A stretch of DNA of 64,000 nucleotides from JADMJV01 sp964649085 (GTDB lineage Bacteria > Vulcanimicrobiota > Xenobia > Xenobiales > JADMJV01). This document shows, piece after piece, positions 43,416-52,810 of the stretch (its first letter is position 1; the number at the start of each line of letters is the position of its first letter). The position numbers and the translations under genes are program-made. The stretch spans positions 1 through 64,000 of the forward strand of contig CAZYPN010000002.1 of assembly GCA_964649085.1 (NCBI GenBank), given 5' to 3'. The notes under the pieces were generated by a model. That model saw only the letters and a list, made by a program, of their open reading frames with translations, did no database searches and was not told where the DNA came from.

Positions 43416-46353
43416 GTCGGACCACCCGGGACGACCCCTGGTGCTTCTCTACGCAGATCTGGACGGGCAGCCGCTCGGCCAGGTCTGCTACGTGCGTAAT
43501 GATGCCCACCAGTCGGCCCTTCTCCTGAAGCTGCTCCAGCACCTGAGTCACCGATTCCAACGTCTCGGGATCGAGGGTTCCAAAACCCTCGTCGATAAAC
43601 AGGCTCTCCAGCGGCGATCCCTGGGAGAGATAGTCCACCATGGCCAGAGCCAGCGAAAGCGAAGCCAGGAACGTCTCACCACCGCTCAGGCTGCGCACAT
43701 CTCGAGCCTCTCCCGCGTTCCAGTTGTCGATCACCTGAATATCGTCATTCTGCAGCTGCAGCTGATAGCGTCCCGATAGACGCTCGAGTTCCTGACTGGC
43801 CAGGCGCAGGATTTCGGTGAGCAACTGGTTGGCCACAAAGGCCTTCAGGTGCTTGGCATCGGTCATCTGGGCCAGCTGTTGGTGGAGGTCGAAACGCCGT
43901 TGCAGGTCCTGCAGACGTTCACGAATGTCCCGAGCCTGCTCCAGCTGTTCCTCGAGCACCTGCAGTTCCTTCTGCAGCGAGCCGGTCTGAATGTCTAGCC
44001 CGGTCAGTTCCTCCTTCAGGCGGCTCTGTTGCGCTTCGGCTTCCTCCAGCTCGTGTTGATCGGGGCGACGCCCCTGTAGAGCCGCCTCGTGTTCGCCCAC
44101 GGCAGCCTCGAGCTGTGACCGGCGCAGGCGATATTCTTCCAGGGTCTCGCTCAGTCTTCTGGCTTCCTGGGGTGGAAGCAGCAACTGGCGCAGCTCGGCC
44201 TCGTCGCCCAGACCTGCTTGCTCGAGAAAGCTGGCCAACGCCGATTCAACCTGAAGCAATTGCTGGCCCCGTTGCTGCTGCTGCTGGCCGAGCATCTCCA
44301 GAGCATGAACCTTTTGTTGCAGCGAGGAAGCCGCCTCGCGATGGCTCTGTTCGGCCTGGCTGCGGGCACGCTCCAGGTCTTGAATACGCACGCGCACCTG
44401 CTCCGACTGACGTTGGACCTCGCCAATCGGGTCACTATCACTCCCCAGGGCCGCCCGAAGTTGCTCTTCCCGAATCGCGGTTTTCTCCAGCAGCTCTTGA
44501 CGCCGCTGTCGATGCTGCTGCAATTGCTCCTCGGCCGCCCTCAGTTGGACCTCCAGCAACTTGCGGTCCGCGTCCAGCTTCTGCAATTGCCTGTGCAAGG
44601 TCGATTGCTGCTGCTGCTTTTGCTGCATCAACTGCAGGCTCTGCTGAAGCGACTCAGAGCTCTCGGCGGGCGGCTCCAGGCCGGCCGGCAACCCGCCCAG
44701 CTCGCGCTGGCTGTGCTCGAGGCGCTGCCGGGCCGTAGCGCAGACGATCCGTTGATTCTGATGCACATCGGCCAATTCGTCCATGTGTTGCCGTGACAGC
44801 TCCTCTCGCTGGCGAGCCTGTTCCAGATCGGCGTCCTCAAGCTGCAGATCGAGGGGCAGCTCACGCACCGTTTGCAGGCACACCGGGCAAGGGCAGTGGG
44901 GCTGAAGTTTGCCCCGCAACACCAGGGCGGCGCGCTCGGACTCGATCGCCTCCAGTTGTTGGCGCGCCTGGCGATGTTTCTCGCGCAGTTCTCCCAGTTG
45001 TCGATCGAGCCCCTCGAAGCAGGCTTCGGCCTCGCGAACCTCTTGCTGGGCAGCCTCAAGTTCGCGCTCTACCTCGGCTTTCTGGGCCAGCTGTCGCTCG
45101 CACTCGCGAGCCCGCTCGAGAGCCTCTTGAAAGGGCGTGAGGTCGGCCGGCAGCTCGCCCAGCGCCTTCAACTCGTGCTCTACCCGCTGCAACTCAAGGT
45201 TGCAGGTGCTCCCTTGCCGCTCCAATTCGGAGCACTGCTTCTCGAGGGGCTGCAGAGCCAGCCCCTGCACTTCGCGTCGCAGATCGGCCAGCGTTCGTGC
45301 CGACTCCTTGAGCTCGGCCAGTTCCTGCAGACGCTCTTGCAGGTTGGGGATCGCCTCGGCGCTGGCGCGGGCTTGCTCGAGCTGGTCTTGAAGCCCGCAA
45401 AGCTTCTCTTCGAGCCCGCTGCGTTCGGCCTGCCCCGTGGCCAGCTGAGTTTCCAGCGACTTCACCTCCTGCCTCAGCTGATCGAGGTGCTGCAACCTGG
45501 CCTCCTGGCCCTCCATCTGGCGTGAACGCTCGAGACGTGCGGCCAGCTCCTGCATCTCGGCGGCGCGGGCCTGCAGCGAAGCGAGTGCTGACTGGGCATC
45601 CTGCAGCAGTTGCCAGTGGCGACAATCAGCGCGCAACCGCTCCAGCTGCAGGGTGGTCCCATCGAACTGCTGCTGCCTCTCGTTCCGCACACCCTGCAGG
45701 GCCATCAGCTCGGCCTGAAGTTCGTCCCGCCGCTCGGGACGAAGCGACTCAAACAGGCCCATTTCGCCCTTCACCTGACGCAGGTCGCCTTCGAGAGCAC
45801 GCATTCTATTGCTCACGCGACCGCCCAACTGATCGTACACGCTGAGCCCCGCCAGCTGGATCAGCAAGTCCTTGCGGTCCGCCGGCCTGGGCGGCTTGAG
45901 CAGGCGGTCGAACTGCCCCTGGGGCAGCATCAGCGTGCGGGTAAAGGTGATATAGTCCATGCCCACAATGCGCTCAATGTCGGCAGTAAGCTCGCTGGTT
46001 TTGCGGCGTTCGTTGCTTATCGGACGATACTCACCCTCGACCAGATGTCGCAACTGAGCTTCGACCACCGCCCGTTTGGCCGTGCGAATCACCTGGTATT
46101 CCTTGCCGCCCGCGCGGAATTCGAGACTCACCGACATCTTCGTCATCCCCTGAGAGGTCAGCTTGACCGCCCCGGTTTCATTGTTCCATCGGGGTGTCTT
46201 CCCATAGAGAGCGAAGGTGATGGCGTCCAGCAGGGCAGATTTGCCCGAGCCTGTGGGGCCCACCAGAGCAAAAAGATCGACCTCCCGGAAGTCGAGCGAC
46301 TGTCGGGTGCGGTAGGGCATAAAGCCCTCCAGGGTGAGGCTAAGCAGACGCAT
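43393..46353 (-). CDS. sbcC: SbcC/Rad50-type DNA repair ATPase
   Basis: A 986-residue SMC-like ATPase. The N-terminal ATP site has LVGPTGSGKSALLDAITFALYG (about 30-51); two very long coiled coils flank a zinc hook CPVC (in HCPCPVCLQTV); the C-terminal half carries the signature VRSLSGGETFLASLSLALAM, Walker B ESLFIDEGFGTLD and a D-loop. With SbcD it processes hairpins and double-strand DNA ends. Its ATG overlaps the sbcD 3' end by 14 bp. It is the last gene of the nurA-herA-sbcD-sbcC operon. Confidence 0.95.
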   Translation of the reverse strand: MRLLSLTLEGFMPYRTRQSLDFREVDLFALVGPTGSGKSALLDAITFALYGKTPRWNNETGAVKLTSQGMTKMSVSLEFRAGGKEYQVIRTAKRAVVEAQLRHLVEGEYRPISNERRKTSELTADIERIVGMDYITFTRTLMLPQGQFDRLLKPPRPADRKDLLIQLAGLSVYDQLGGRVSNRMRALEGDLRQVKGEMGLFESLRPERRDELQAELMALQGVRNERQQQFDGTTLQLERLRADCRHWQLLQDAQSALASLQARAAEMQELAARLERSRQMEGQEARLQHLDQLRQEVKSLETQLATGQAERSGLEEKLCGLQDQLEQARASAEAIPNLQERLQELAELKESARTLADLRREVQGLALQPLEKQCSELERQGSTCNLELQRVEHELKALGELPADLTPFQEALERARECERQLAQKAEVERELEAAQQEVREAEACFEGLDRQLGELREKHRQARQQLEAIESERAALVLRGKLQPHCPCPVCLQTVRELPLDLQLEDADLEQARQREELSRQHMDELADVHQNQRIVCATARQRLEHSQRELGGLPAGLEPPAESSESLQQSLQLMQQKQQQQSTLHRQLQKLDADRKLLEVQLRAAEEQLQQHRQRRQELLEKTAIREEQLRAALGSDSDPIGEVQRQSEQVRVRIQDLERARSQAEQSHREAASSLQQKVHALEMLGQQQQQRGQQLLQVESALASFLEQAGLGDEAELRQLLLPPQEARRLSETLEEYRLRRSQLEAAVGEHEAALQGRRPDQHELEEAEAQQSRLKEELTGLDIQTGSLQKELQVLEEQLEQARDIRERLQDLQRRFDLHQQLAQMTDAKHLKAFVANQLLTEILRLASQELERLSGRYQLQLQNDDIQVIDNWNAGEARDVRSLSGGETFLASLSLALAMVDYLSQGSPLESLFIDEGFGTLDPETLESVTQVLEQLQEKGRLVGIITHVADLAERLPVQICVEKHQGSSRVVRPSLSSVP

Positions 46354-47485
46354 GGTCCACCTCTTCCAGCAACTCCAGGAAAAGCTGCGATAGTTCGGCC
46401 TCTGGCTCGACGCCGTACTGGCTCAGATGATAGGTGCGAAACGTCTGCAGTGGATCGAGCAACTTCTCGGGGCGAAGCTCGGGAGCTTGCTGGTTCGACT
46501 GCAGTCGGGCCTGAACGATAACGGCGTCGGGCAGTCGCTGGCGCACCTCGTCGGCCAGCCCGGGGCGGGGCGCTTCCAGCTCGACCCATACCTTGTACAA
46601 CCCGGGTTGGTGCCGATACTCCTCGAGGCGCCCGAGTTCGCTGCTGCGAATTTCAATTTGATGCAGGGGTTGGCTCGGGGCCAGGGCCACAAACTCCACT
46701 TCCGTCGGCCGGCCCCGTTGCAGATCCACGCGGTAAAAACCGCGCTCCTGACCGGCCTCACCAAAGTCGAGCGGCCGCAGCGAGCCCGCATAGTGGGCCT
46801 TGACGGGAGAGGCGAGGGGCTGCGGCTTATGCACATGACCCAGGGCTACGTAGTTCAGGCCGGGTGGAAAAATCTGGGCCGGCACGGCATAAGTATCGGC
46901 GATGGTGAGGGGGCGCTCGGAACAGCTGGTCAGGCTGCCGTTCACCATCAGGTGGCCCAGCAAAACCTGGGGTCCATCGTCGGGCAGGTCACGGCACAGC
47001 ACCTGGACCAGCTGCTCCACCCGATGGGCCCAGCTCACCTTGAGCTGGTCAGAGTCGCTGCTTGCCAGCAGGGGCGAGAGCAGGCGTTCGGTGGGCCAGG
47101 GCAGTGCCGCTACGTGCAACGGGCCAGAGCGGGTATTCAGTTTCAGCCGCGAGCGGGTGCTGGGAGCCGAGACCACCTCTACACCCGCCAGCTGGAGCAA
47201 GGGCTTCAGCGCCGACCAATGACCCACCGAGTCGTGGTTGCCCGCTACCAGAGCCAGCGGAACCTGCGCCTGACCCAGGCGCATAAGGGCCTCGTAGACC
47301 ATCTCCTGGCTGGCATGAGGAGGACGAGCCTGATCGAACACGTCGCCTGCCAGCAGCACGGCGTCTACCCGCTCCGAAAGTGCATAGTCTACCAGTTGCT
47401 CCAGGGCCACTTTCAATCCCTCATCCAGTTGGCGCCGTCCCAGAGTGCGCCCGGCATGCCAGTCGGCCGTGTGAAGAATACGCAT
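46340..47485 (-). CDS. sbcD: SbcD/Mre11-type exonuclease subunit
   Basis: About 381 residues with the metallophosphoesterase motifs of Mre11: RILHTADWHAG (motif I), LLAGDVFDQ (II), VAGNHDS (III), LLGHLMVNG and YVALGHVHKPQ (IV-V). The C-terminal capping domain contacts SbcC. ATG 47485 begins 2 nt after the herA stop; a TTG two codons earlier overlaps that stop and could also be used. Together with SbcC it forms an ATP-dependent nuclease acting on DNA ends. Confidence 0.95.
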   Translation of the reverse strand: MRILHTADWHAGRTLGRRQLDEGLKVALEQLVDYALSERVDAVLLAGDVFDQARPPHASQEMVYEALMRLGQAQVPLALVAGNHDSVGHWSALKPLLQLAGVEVVSAPSTRSRLKLNTRSGPLHVAALPWPTERLLSPLLASSDSDQLKVSWAHRVEQLVQVLCRDLPDDGPQVLLGHLMVNGSLTSCSERPLTIADTYAVPAQIFPPGLNYVALGHVHKPQPLASPVKAHYAGSLRPLDFGEAGQERGFYRVDLQRGRPTEVEFVALAPSQPLHQIEIRSSELGRLEEYRHQPGLYKVWVELEAPRPGLADEVRQRLPDAVIVQARLQSNQQAPELRPEKLLDPLQTFRTYHLSQYGVEPEAELSQLFLELLEEVDHASA

Positions 47486-47487
47486 GG

Positions 47488-49146
47488 TCAAAAATCCAAC
47501 AATCCATCGAGTTCTTTGCGATCGTCTTCCAGCTTGCGCTCGACCTCCTCGGGTCGAGTGGCCCAGGCTGGAAACGGAAAGGTGACCATCAACGGTGCAG
47601 GCAGTTCAGGCTGGTGCACAATCATGCTGCCGGGTTTGATGATCGAGGCGCGCAGGCGAAAGGTTCCGGCCAACCAGCCATAGCTGGCCTTCTGGCTTTC
47701 GGCAGTGTCCAACCGTCCGGTGACCCGCATGGCCGCATTGCTGACGATGCGGTCCTCCACCTCGCTGGCGGTTTGCTCGGCGCCGATCAGCAAAATTCCC
47801 AGGCTGCGGCCACGCTCGGCCACGTCGAGCAAGATGTCCTTGATGGGATTCCATCCGTGGCGAGGCGCGTACTTATTCAATTCGTCCAAAACCACGTAGA
47901 CGCGCGGGAAGGGCGAGGCCTGCGCTTCCTTGCGCTCAAACAGGGTGTTGAGCACGGCTCCCACCACAAAGGATTTGGCCCGATTGTGCAATTTGTGAAT
48001 GTCGACCACCGTCACCTGGCGGTCCTCGTAGCGAAAACGATGCTTGTCGGGATGCTCTACCGAAGGCCGCACCATAGGCTCGATGTAGCGAACCGACGCC
48101 TGCAGCCGCCTCACCAAAGCCTGGCGAGTGCCGGCCGCAGCTCGCCCAAACCACTGGCTCGCCTCCTCCTCGGCGGCTTCGCTGAGGCGGTCGGCCAGAT
48201 GTTCAAGACTGCGAATACGTTCGCCGAAGCACACCAGATCGGGACCGCTCGAGCTACGGGCCTCGCGTCGCAGGATATGGCTGATTCTTTCCACCGCAAA
48301 CTCCAATTGGGAAACCCCCTGACCGGCCTCGGCGAAGAGAAAGCGAAAGAGCCCTTGCTCGGCAAACTCGCGCAGGGTCCAAACGAACGAATGCACCCCT
48401 TCCATACGCACCACGTCGGGAATCAAGGTATCCGGGCTGCGGGGCGGGGCATAGAAAGCCACCGAGCCAAACGGTTGGTGGGGCAACTCCAGGCGCTCGT
48501 AAATGGCCCGATGCTCGGGCTTGAGCCTGGCATTGGGCTGATCTAAGTAGAGCAGATCCTCGCCCTTCACGTTGAAGATGACGGCGTGGGAATTGGCCAC
48601 TTCCTGGCCCAGGCTGCGATTATTGAAAAGGCTATAGAGCAAGAACAGGGCGTAGCTGGTTTTGGTGGCCACGCCCGAGATGCCCGAAATGTTCAGGTGA
48701 GCTCCTTTGGTGCCGCAGAGAAACTCGTAGTTCAAATAGGCAGGCTCGCCATTGCGCATCAGTCCGGCGGCCACTTTGTGCTGCATCACGTCAAAATAGA
48801 GGGCCGTGTCCAACCGCCCCCCCTGGGCCAGATACACGGGCGTTCCCGGTTGGGGAGGCACAAAAACCTCGGGCTCAACGCGGGTGGTCAGAACTTTGCC
48901 CACGTAGGCGGTTTCTACCGGCAGAGCCCAATCTTCCAGGCGCTCGACGTCGGAGTCGAAGGTCAACCCTTCGTGGATCTTCTCCACCGACTCGACCAGG
49001 CCGTAGAAGTGAATGGTGCCCCGCCCCGGCACTTCGTTGCTGCAATAAATCACGTCGTCGAGGGCCAATACCTGACCTTCGGAAACCACCACGTAAAACT
49101 CCAACGGCTGCGAGGGCCTGCGCCCCAACACTTTTCCAACCTGCAT
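47488..49146 (-). CDS. herA: HerA-like hexameric DNA translocase/ATPase
   Basis: A 552-residue DUF87/HerA-FtsK-type ATPase. An N-terminal HAS-barrel-like region (VGKVLGRRPSQPLEFYVVV) precedes the ATPase, whose P-loop is atypical: NISGISGVATKTSY (152-165) instead of GxxGxGKT. Walker B is YVVLDELNKYAP, followed by GILLIGAEQTASEVEDRIVSN as in HerA. It would load and pump DNA for the NurA nuclease. ATG 49146 has GAGG 4 nt upstream and lies 5 nt after the nurA stop. Atypical P-loop but otherwise family-like. Confidence 0.88.
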   Translation of the reverse strand: MQVGKVLGRRPSQPLEFYVVVSEGQVLALDDVIYCSNEVPGRGTIHFYGLVESVEKIHEGLTFDSDVERLEDWALPVETAYVGKVLTTRVEPEVFVPPQPGTPVYLAQGGRLDTALYFDVMQHKVAAGLMRNGEPAYLNYEFLCGTKGAHLNISGISGVATKTSYALFLLYSLFNNRSLGQEVANSHAVIFNVKGEDLLYLDQPNARLKPEHRAIYERLELPHQPFGSVAFYAPPRSPDTLIPDVVRMEGVHSFVWTLREFAEQGLFRFLFAEAGQGVSQLEFAVERISHILRREARSSSGPDLVCFGERIRSLEHLADRLSEAAEEEASQWFGRAAAGTRQALVRRLQASVRYIEPMVRPSVEHPDKHRFRYEDRQVTVVDIHKLHNRAKSFVVGAVLNTLFERKEAQASPFPRVYVVLDELNKYAPRHGWNPIKDILLDVAERGRSLGILLIGAEQTASEVEDRIVSNAAMRVTGRLDTAESQKASYGWLAGTFRLRASIIKPGSMIVHQPELPAPLMVTFPFPAWATRPEEVERKLEDDRKELDGLLDF

Positions 49147-49151
49147 GATCC

Positions 49152-50090
49152 TCAGTCTCCCAACAACTTCATCTTGAGCCGCCTCTGCACCAAAGACGGC
49201 TCGCCCAGGCGGTGGCGCAGGATTCTCTCCAGCACGGCGATAGGAATCAGATTCTGGGGCGCCCGGGGATCACGATGGCGAAAATTGCGCAGGTGCGGCA
49301 GCAAGGCCCCTACCTGCTGGGCCCGATGCTGGGCCCGGGCCACTCCGCCGCCGGCCATCATCTCCAGACGAACCACACCGGCCATCACCGTCTCGCCCGG
49401 GCGCGGACTCTCGAGCCGCTGATACCAGCTGAGCCGGCGGTAGGAAGCCGCACCCAAACTGAAGATGGGCGTGCGCTGGCCCGGCTTCAAGTGCCACACC
49501 AGGTCCATTTCGCCCGGTTCCAGCAGAGGGCGGTGATGGCTCTTGATGTAGCCGAGAACGTCGGCCTCATTCAACTGATGGGTACTCTGCAGAGGCCCGT
49601 CGGCCAACACCAAATCGTAGGTGCCACTGAGCCGGCTGGCCAGGAGGGCCTCTTGCTGGCGCATCTGATCTTGGAGGCCGCGCATCAGGTCCTGCTGTTG
49701 CTCACCGACAAACAGGCTGCGCAGGCCCGGCCAACGCGGCGGTTCAGCATCGGCGGAACCTGCCAGCAGCAACAATTGCTCAACCACGACTTCGGGCAAA
49801 GACTGGCTCAGCGGTAGCGACGCTCCGGGTCGCAGCAGCAGGGCCCCAACGGCCAGACTACCCGCCGCAGCCGGTAGAGAACGGGCCTGACCTTCCCAGC
49901 GCAGGAACAGATCCATCCGACGCACCCCGTCGATCAAAATCACCGACTCGGGCAGCGGCCCGGGAGACAGCGAATGGGCACGCCACTCGCCCTCCACCGA
50001 GGTGTCGACCTCGGCGCTGGCTTCCTCGGGTTCAAGTCCTAGAGAGGGTCCATAATCGGCACTCCAGGGGTCGAGTTTCAAGCGCAACAC
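49152..50090 (-). CDS. nurA: NurA-type nuclease
   Basis: About 312 residues. The NurA pattern is visible: VILIDGVRRMD (50-60) with the first metal-binding aspartate, a glutamate-bearing helix (RQQEALLASR), YDLVLADGPL (158-167) with a second aspartate, and LGYIKSHHRPLL (179-190), where NurA has its conserved Lys. NurA resects 5' strands in complex with HerA. GTG 50090 is the start; the longer frame overlaps the divergent gene. As first gene of nurA-herA-sbcD-sbcC it is firmly tied to end processing. Sequence similarity is weak, context strong. Confidence 0.8.
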   Translation of the reverse strand: MLRLKLDPWSADYGPSLGLEPEEASAEVDTSVEGEWRAHSLSPGPLPESVILIDGVRRMDLFLRWEGQARSLPAAAGSLAVGALLLRPGASLPLSQSLPEVVVEQLLLLAGSADAEPPRWPGLRSLFVGEQQQDLMRGLQDQMRQQEALLASRLSGTYDLVLADGPLQSTHQLNEADVLGYIKSHHRPLLEPGEMDLVWHLKPGQRTPIFSLGAASYRRLSWYQRLESPRPGETVMAGVVRLEMMAGGGVARAQHRAQQVGALLPHLRNFRHRDPRAPQNLIPIAVLERILRHRLGEPSLVQRRLKMKLLGD

Positions 50091-50164
50091 AGCCCTGCCT
50101 TCTGGCGAAGTTTTTGGCAGGCCTGCGGAAAAGAGTTTCGATTCTGGCAGATGTGTGCACATCC

Positions 50165-50614
50165 ATGAGAATGCGGATTTTGGCAACTCTACTGCTGCTG
50201 AGCTGGCTGGCCTGGGCCCACACGGTGGATTATCAAGTCGACTCTGGTCGCGCGGTGGTGGTCACGGTCCGCTTTGGCGACGAAGAACCTGCCAGCTATT
50301 CTGAATTCGAACTTTTTGCACCGTCCGAAAGTCAGCCTTTTCAGGTGGGACGCAGCGATGGACTGGGCCGGGTAGTCTTTGCCCCTCATCGCTCCGGCAC
50401 CTGGAGATTGAAAGTCAAGGCGGACTCCAGCCACGGAATTCACGGCGCCAGCATCGATATCCAGGTAGCTGAAAACCAGCTGGTCACGGACTACTCACGC
50501 CCCCTGGTGGCCCGTCATACGCGTATGCTGGTTGCGGTTGGCCTGCTGCTGGGAGTTTTTGGGGCCCTGGCCCTGTGGAAAAAACCCGGGTCCAAGGCGA
50601 AGGAAATGAATTGA
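50165..50614 (+). CDS. exported, membrane-anchored NikL-like protein with N-terminal His
   Basis: About 149 residues. Signal peptide MRMRILATLLLLSWLAWA would leave a mature N-terminus of HTVDYQVDSG. A beta-sandwich domain follows (VVVTVRFGDEEPASYSEFELF; SDGLGRVVFAPHRSGTWRLKVKAD, with SSHGIHG), then a C-terminal membrane helix (MLVAVGLLLGVFGALALW). This plan resembles accessory subunits of nickel/cobalt ECF transporters, and the CbiMQO locus lies 4 kb downstream. Assignment to metal uptake is inferred. It diverges from nurA. Confidence 0.65.
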   Translation: MRMRILATLLLLSWLAWAHTVDYQVDSGRAVVVTVRFGDEEPASYSEFELFAPSESQPFQVGRSDGLGRVVFAPHRSGTWRLKVKADSSHGIHGASIDIQVAENQLVTDYSRPLVARHTRMLVAVGLLLGVFGALALWKKPGSKAKEMN

Positions 50615-50623
50615 TCCTTTCGG

Positions 50624-50657
50624 AAGGGCCCTGAATCAGCTTTTCGGGAGGGCCCTT
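50624..50657 (+). promoter_or_regulatory. inverted repeat covering the ribosome site and start of the next gene
   Basis: AAGGGCCCT (50624-50632) is the exact reverse complement of AGGGCCCTT (50649-50657), with a 16-nt loop. The right arm contains the Shine-Dalgarno GGGAGG and the first bases of the TTG start of the repeat protein at 50656. Folded as RNA it would hide the initiation site; it could also attenuate readthrough from the upstream gene. Confidence 0.45.
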
Positions 50658-52707
50658 GTCACCACCAATTCGACTCTTATTGTCGCGCCTGGCGGCGCTG
50701 CTTACCGCCTGTTTCCTCGTACAGGCCTGCTGCTCCGACGATCAGTTCGGCAACTCCGCACTGGTTCAACAAATCATCTCCGGCAACCTCAGCCCGGATA
50801 TTGCTGGAATCACTCCGAGTAATCCCAGCCTCACCGTTCAAGACCTGCAATTGCAGGCTCGCATTCCCGGCCCAAACGGCGTCCCTCAGGACATTACCAA
50901 TGAGGCCATCTGGACCTCGTCCGATTCCAGCGTCGCGGCCGTAACGCCCCAGGGCCTGGTCACTCCGCGCCGTGCCGGGGCGGCAATTGTCACCGCGACA
51001 TTTCAGGGCATTACCTTCGCCACCAGGGTTAGCGTGAACAAGGCTCTGGCTCGCGACTGGACCAACCGCATCCAGCATCGAGCGGTCTTTGGCAACGGAC
51101 TGTTCGTGTCTGTGGGCACGGGAGGCAAGATCGTCACCTCGCCCGACGGCGCCAACTGGACCGTGCGAGACTCCGGAACCACCTTCGATCTGCTGGGGCT
51201 CAACTTTGCCTCGGGTCAATTTGTCGCCGTGGGCCAGTTTGGAACCATCGTGCGTTCCACCGACGGCATCAACTGGAGCGCCGCCAACTCGCCGGTCACG
51301 GCCAATCTGGAAGGGGTCAGCTTCGGTGGCGGTCGCTTCGTGGCCGTGGGAACCAGCGGCCTGACCCTGAATTCTGCCGACGGTATCAACTGGAGCTTTC
51401 AGGCGTCTGGCAGCGCCAACGACCTGAAAGACGTCCACTTTGACAACAACCAGTTCGTGGCCGTGGGCAACGCCGGCACCGTGGCCACCAGCCCCGACGG
51501 GCTGGCCTGGACCTTGCGCCAGAGCGGCAGCGTTCGCGACCTTCTGGGAGTTCACTTCGGCAGCGGCCAGTTCATTGCGGTGGGACGCAGCGGCACCATT
51601 CTGACCTCGCCCGATGCCATCGCCTGGACGGCCCAAACCTCAGGAACCAATGGCGTGCTCAACCGGGTGCTCTTTGCCGGCGGCCAGTTCGTGGCCGCGG
51701 GATCGGGCCTGAGAACCTCGCCCAACGGCGTCAACTGGACGGCCGCAGGCGCCTTTACCACCCACGAACTCTTTGCCCTGGCCTTCGACAGCGGCCAGTT
51801 CCTCAGCGGCGGCACCGGCGGGTCCCTCTTCACATCGCCTGATGCCAGCTCCTGGACCGCCCTTCCGGTCGGCACGCAAAACCAGCTGGCCTCGGCCCAC
51901 TTTGTCAACGGCCTTTTCCTGGCCCTGGGAACCACCGGAGGCCTGCAAACATCCAACGATGGCGTGCTCTGGCAGACACGCACCAGCAACGTTGCACAAC
52001 CGCTGAACGGCGCCAGTTTTGGCGGCCAGGCCGGCGACCAGCGCTTCGTGGTGGTAGGGGGTCTGGGCACCATTCTTACCTCCAGCGACGGCGCCACCTG
52101 GGCTACCGCCACCTCGGGAACCACCCAGAGCTTGAGTTCGGTGGTGTTTGCCAACAATCAGTTCGTGACCGTGGGCACCAACGGCACCATTCTGACCTCC
52201 AGCGATGGGCTGACCTGGGCTCCCCAGACCTCGGGGGTAGCCGTGGAACTGCACGGGCTCCTCTTCGACGGCACCCAATTCGTGGCTGTGGGCAACAGTG
52301 GAACCGTGCTGGTATCGAACAACGGCACCAACTGGACCCCTCGCACCACCAACAGCACGGCCAATCTGGTGGCCCTTGCCTTCGGCAACGGTCAATATGT
52401 GGCCGTGGGCGAAACCGGCGCCTTGCTGACCTCGCCCGATACGCTGACCTGGACGACGCGCAACCCGGGTCACACCCAGAACTACCGCAGCATTGTCTTC
52501 GCCAACGGCACCTTCGCCAAGGCGGGTGGGCTGCGTTTCGCCAACGCCCAGCCAAACAATGTCAGCTTCAATGCCAACAACCTTCAGGTGAGAACCTCCA
52601 TCGATGGTATCAACTGGACCATTCAAAGTGTCTCCACCGGAGGGCTCACCCGCAGCGACAGCCAGATCCTGGGCGTGAGCTCCAACACGCTGGTCACCTC
52701 TCCCTGA
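50656..52707 (+). CDS. exported protein with Ig-like domain and about 13 YCF48/BNR-like repeats
   Basis: A 683-residue protein. The N-terminus RLAALLTACFLVQACCSDD looks like a lipoprotein signal with a slightly imperfect lipobox. A BIG2 Ig-like domain (about 75-130; WTSSDSSVAAVTPQGLVTPRRAGAA) is followed by some 13 repeats of about 40 residues with consensus F-VAVG-xxGTILTSxDGxxWT, expected to form a beta-propeller. TTG 50656 has GGGAGG 5 nt upstream. It is followed by a clear terminator. A surface carbohydrate- or protein-binding role is likely; nothing more specific can be read. Confidence 0.8.
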   Translation: MSPPIRLLLSRLAALLTACFLVQACCSDDQFGNSALVQQIISGNLSPDIAGITPSNPSLTVQDLQLQARIPGPNGVPQDITNEAIWTSSDSSVAAVTPQGLVTPRRAGAAIVTATFQGITFATRVSVNKALARDWTNRIQHRAVFGNGLFVSVGTGGKIVTSPDGANWTVRDSGTTFDLLGLNFASGQFVAVGQFGTIVRSTDGINWSAANSPVTANLEGVSFGGGRFVAVGTSGLTLNSADGINWSFQASGSANDLKDVHFDNNQFVAVGNAGTVATSPDGLAWTLRQSGSVRDLLGVHFGSGQFIAVGRSGTILTSPDAIAWTAQTSGTNGVLNRVLFAGGQFVAAGSGLRTSPNGVNWTAAGAFTTHELFALAFDSGQFLSGGTGGSLFTSPDASSWTALPVGTQNQLASAHFVNGLFLALGTTGGLQTSNDGVLWQTRTSNVAQPLNGASFGGQAGDQRFVVVGGLGTILTSSDGATWATATSGTTQSLSSVVFANNQFVTVGTNGTILTSSDGLTWAPQTSGVAVELHGLLFDGTQFVAVGNSGTVLVSNNGTNWTPRTTNSTANLVALAFGNGQYVAVGETGALLTSPDTLTWTTRNPGHTQNYRSIVFANGTFAKAGGLRFANAQPNNVSFNANNLQVRTSIDGINWTIQSVSTGGLTRSDSQILGVSSNTLVTSP

Positions 52708-52732
52708 CGACCAGAGCAACCTGAAACAAGCC

Positions 52733-52762
52733 AGCCCCTCGACTTCGGTCGGGGGGCTTTTT
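52733..52762 (+). terminator. Rho-independent terminator
   Basis: AGCCCCTCGAC, loop TTCG, GTCGGGGGGCT, then TTTTT. The 11-bp stem closes with a stable TTCG tetraloop and one G-T pair. It follows the repeat-protein stop by 25 nt and is the best intrinsic terminator I see in the window. Confidence 0.9.
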
Positions 52763-52810
52763 CATGCCAACCCACGTTTCAGCGCCTGGTAAGAGGAGAA
52801 CAAAGAATCC

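Noticed and set aside
50677..52719. Minus-strand frames rich in Gly/Val/Ala repeats
   Set aside because: Mirror image of the plus-strand YCF48-like repeats, which have a signal sequence, Shine-Dalgarno and terminator.
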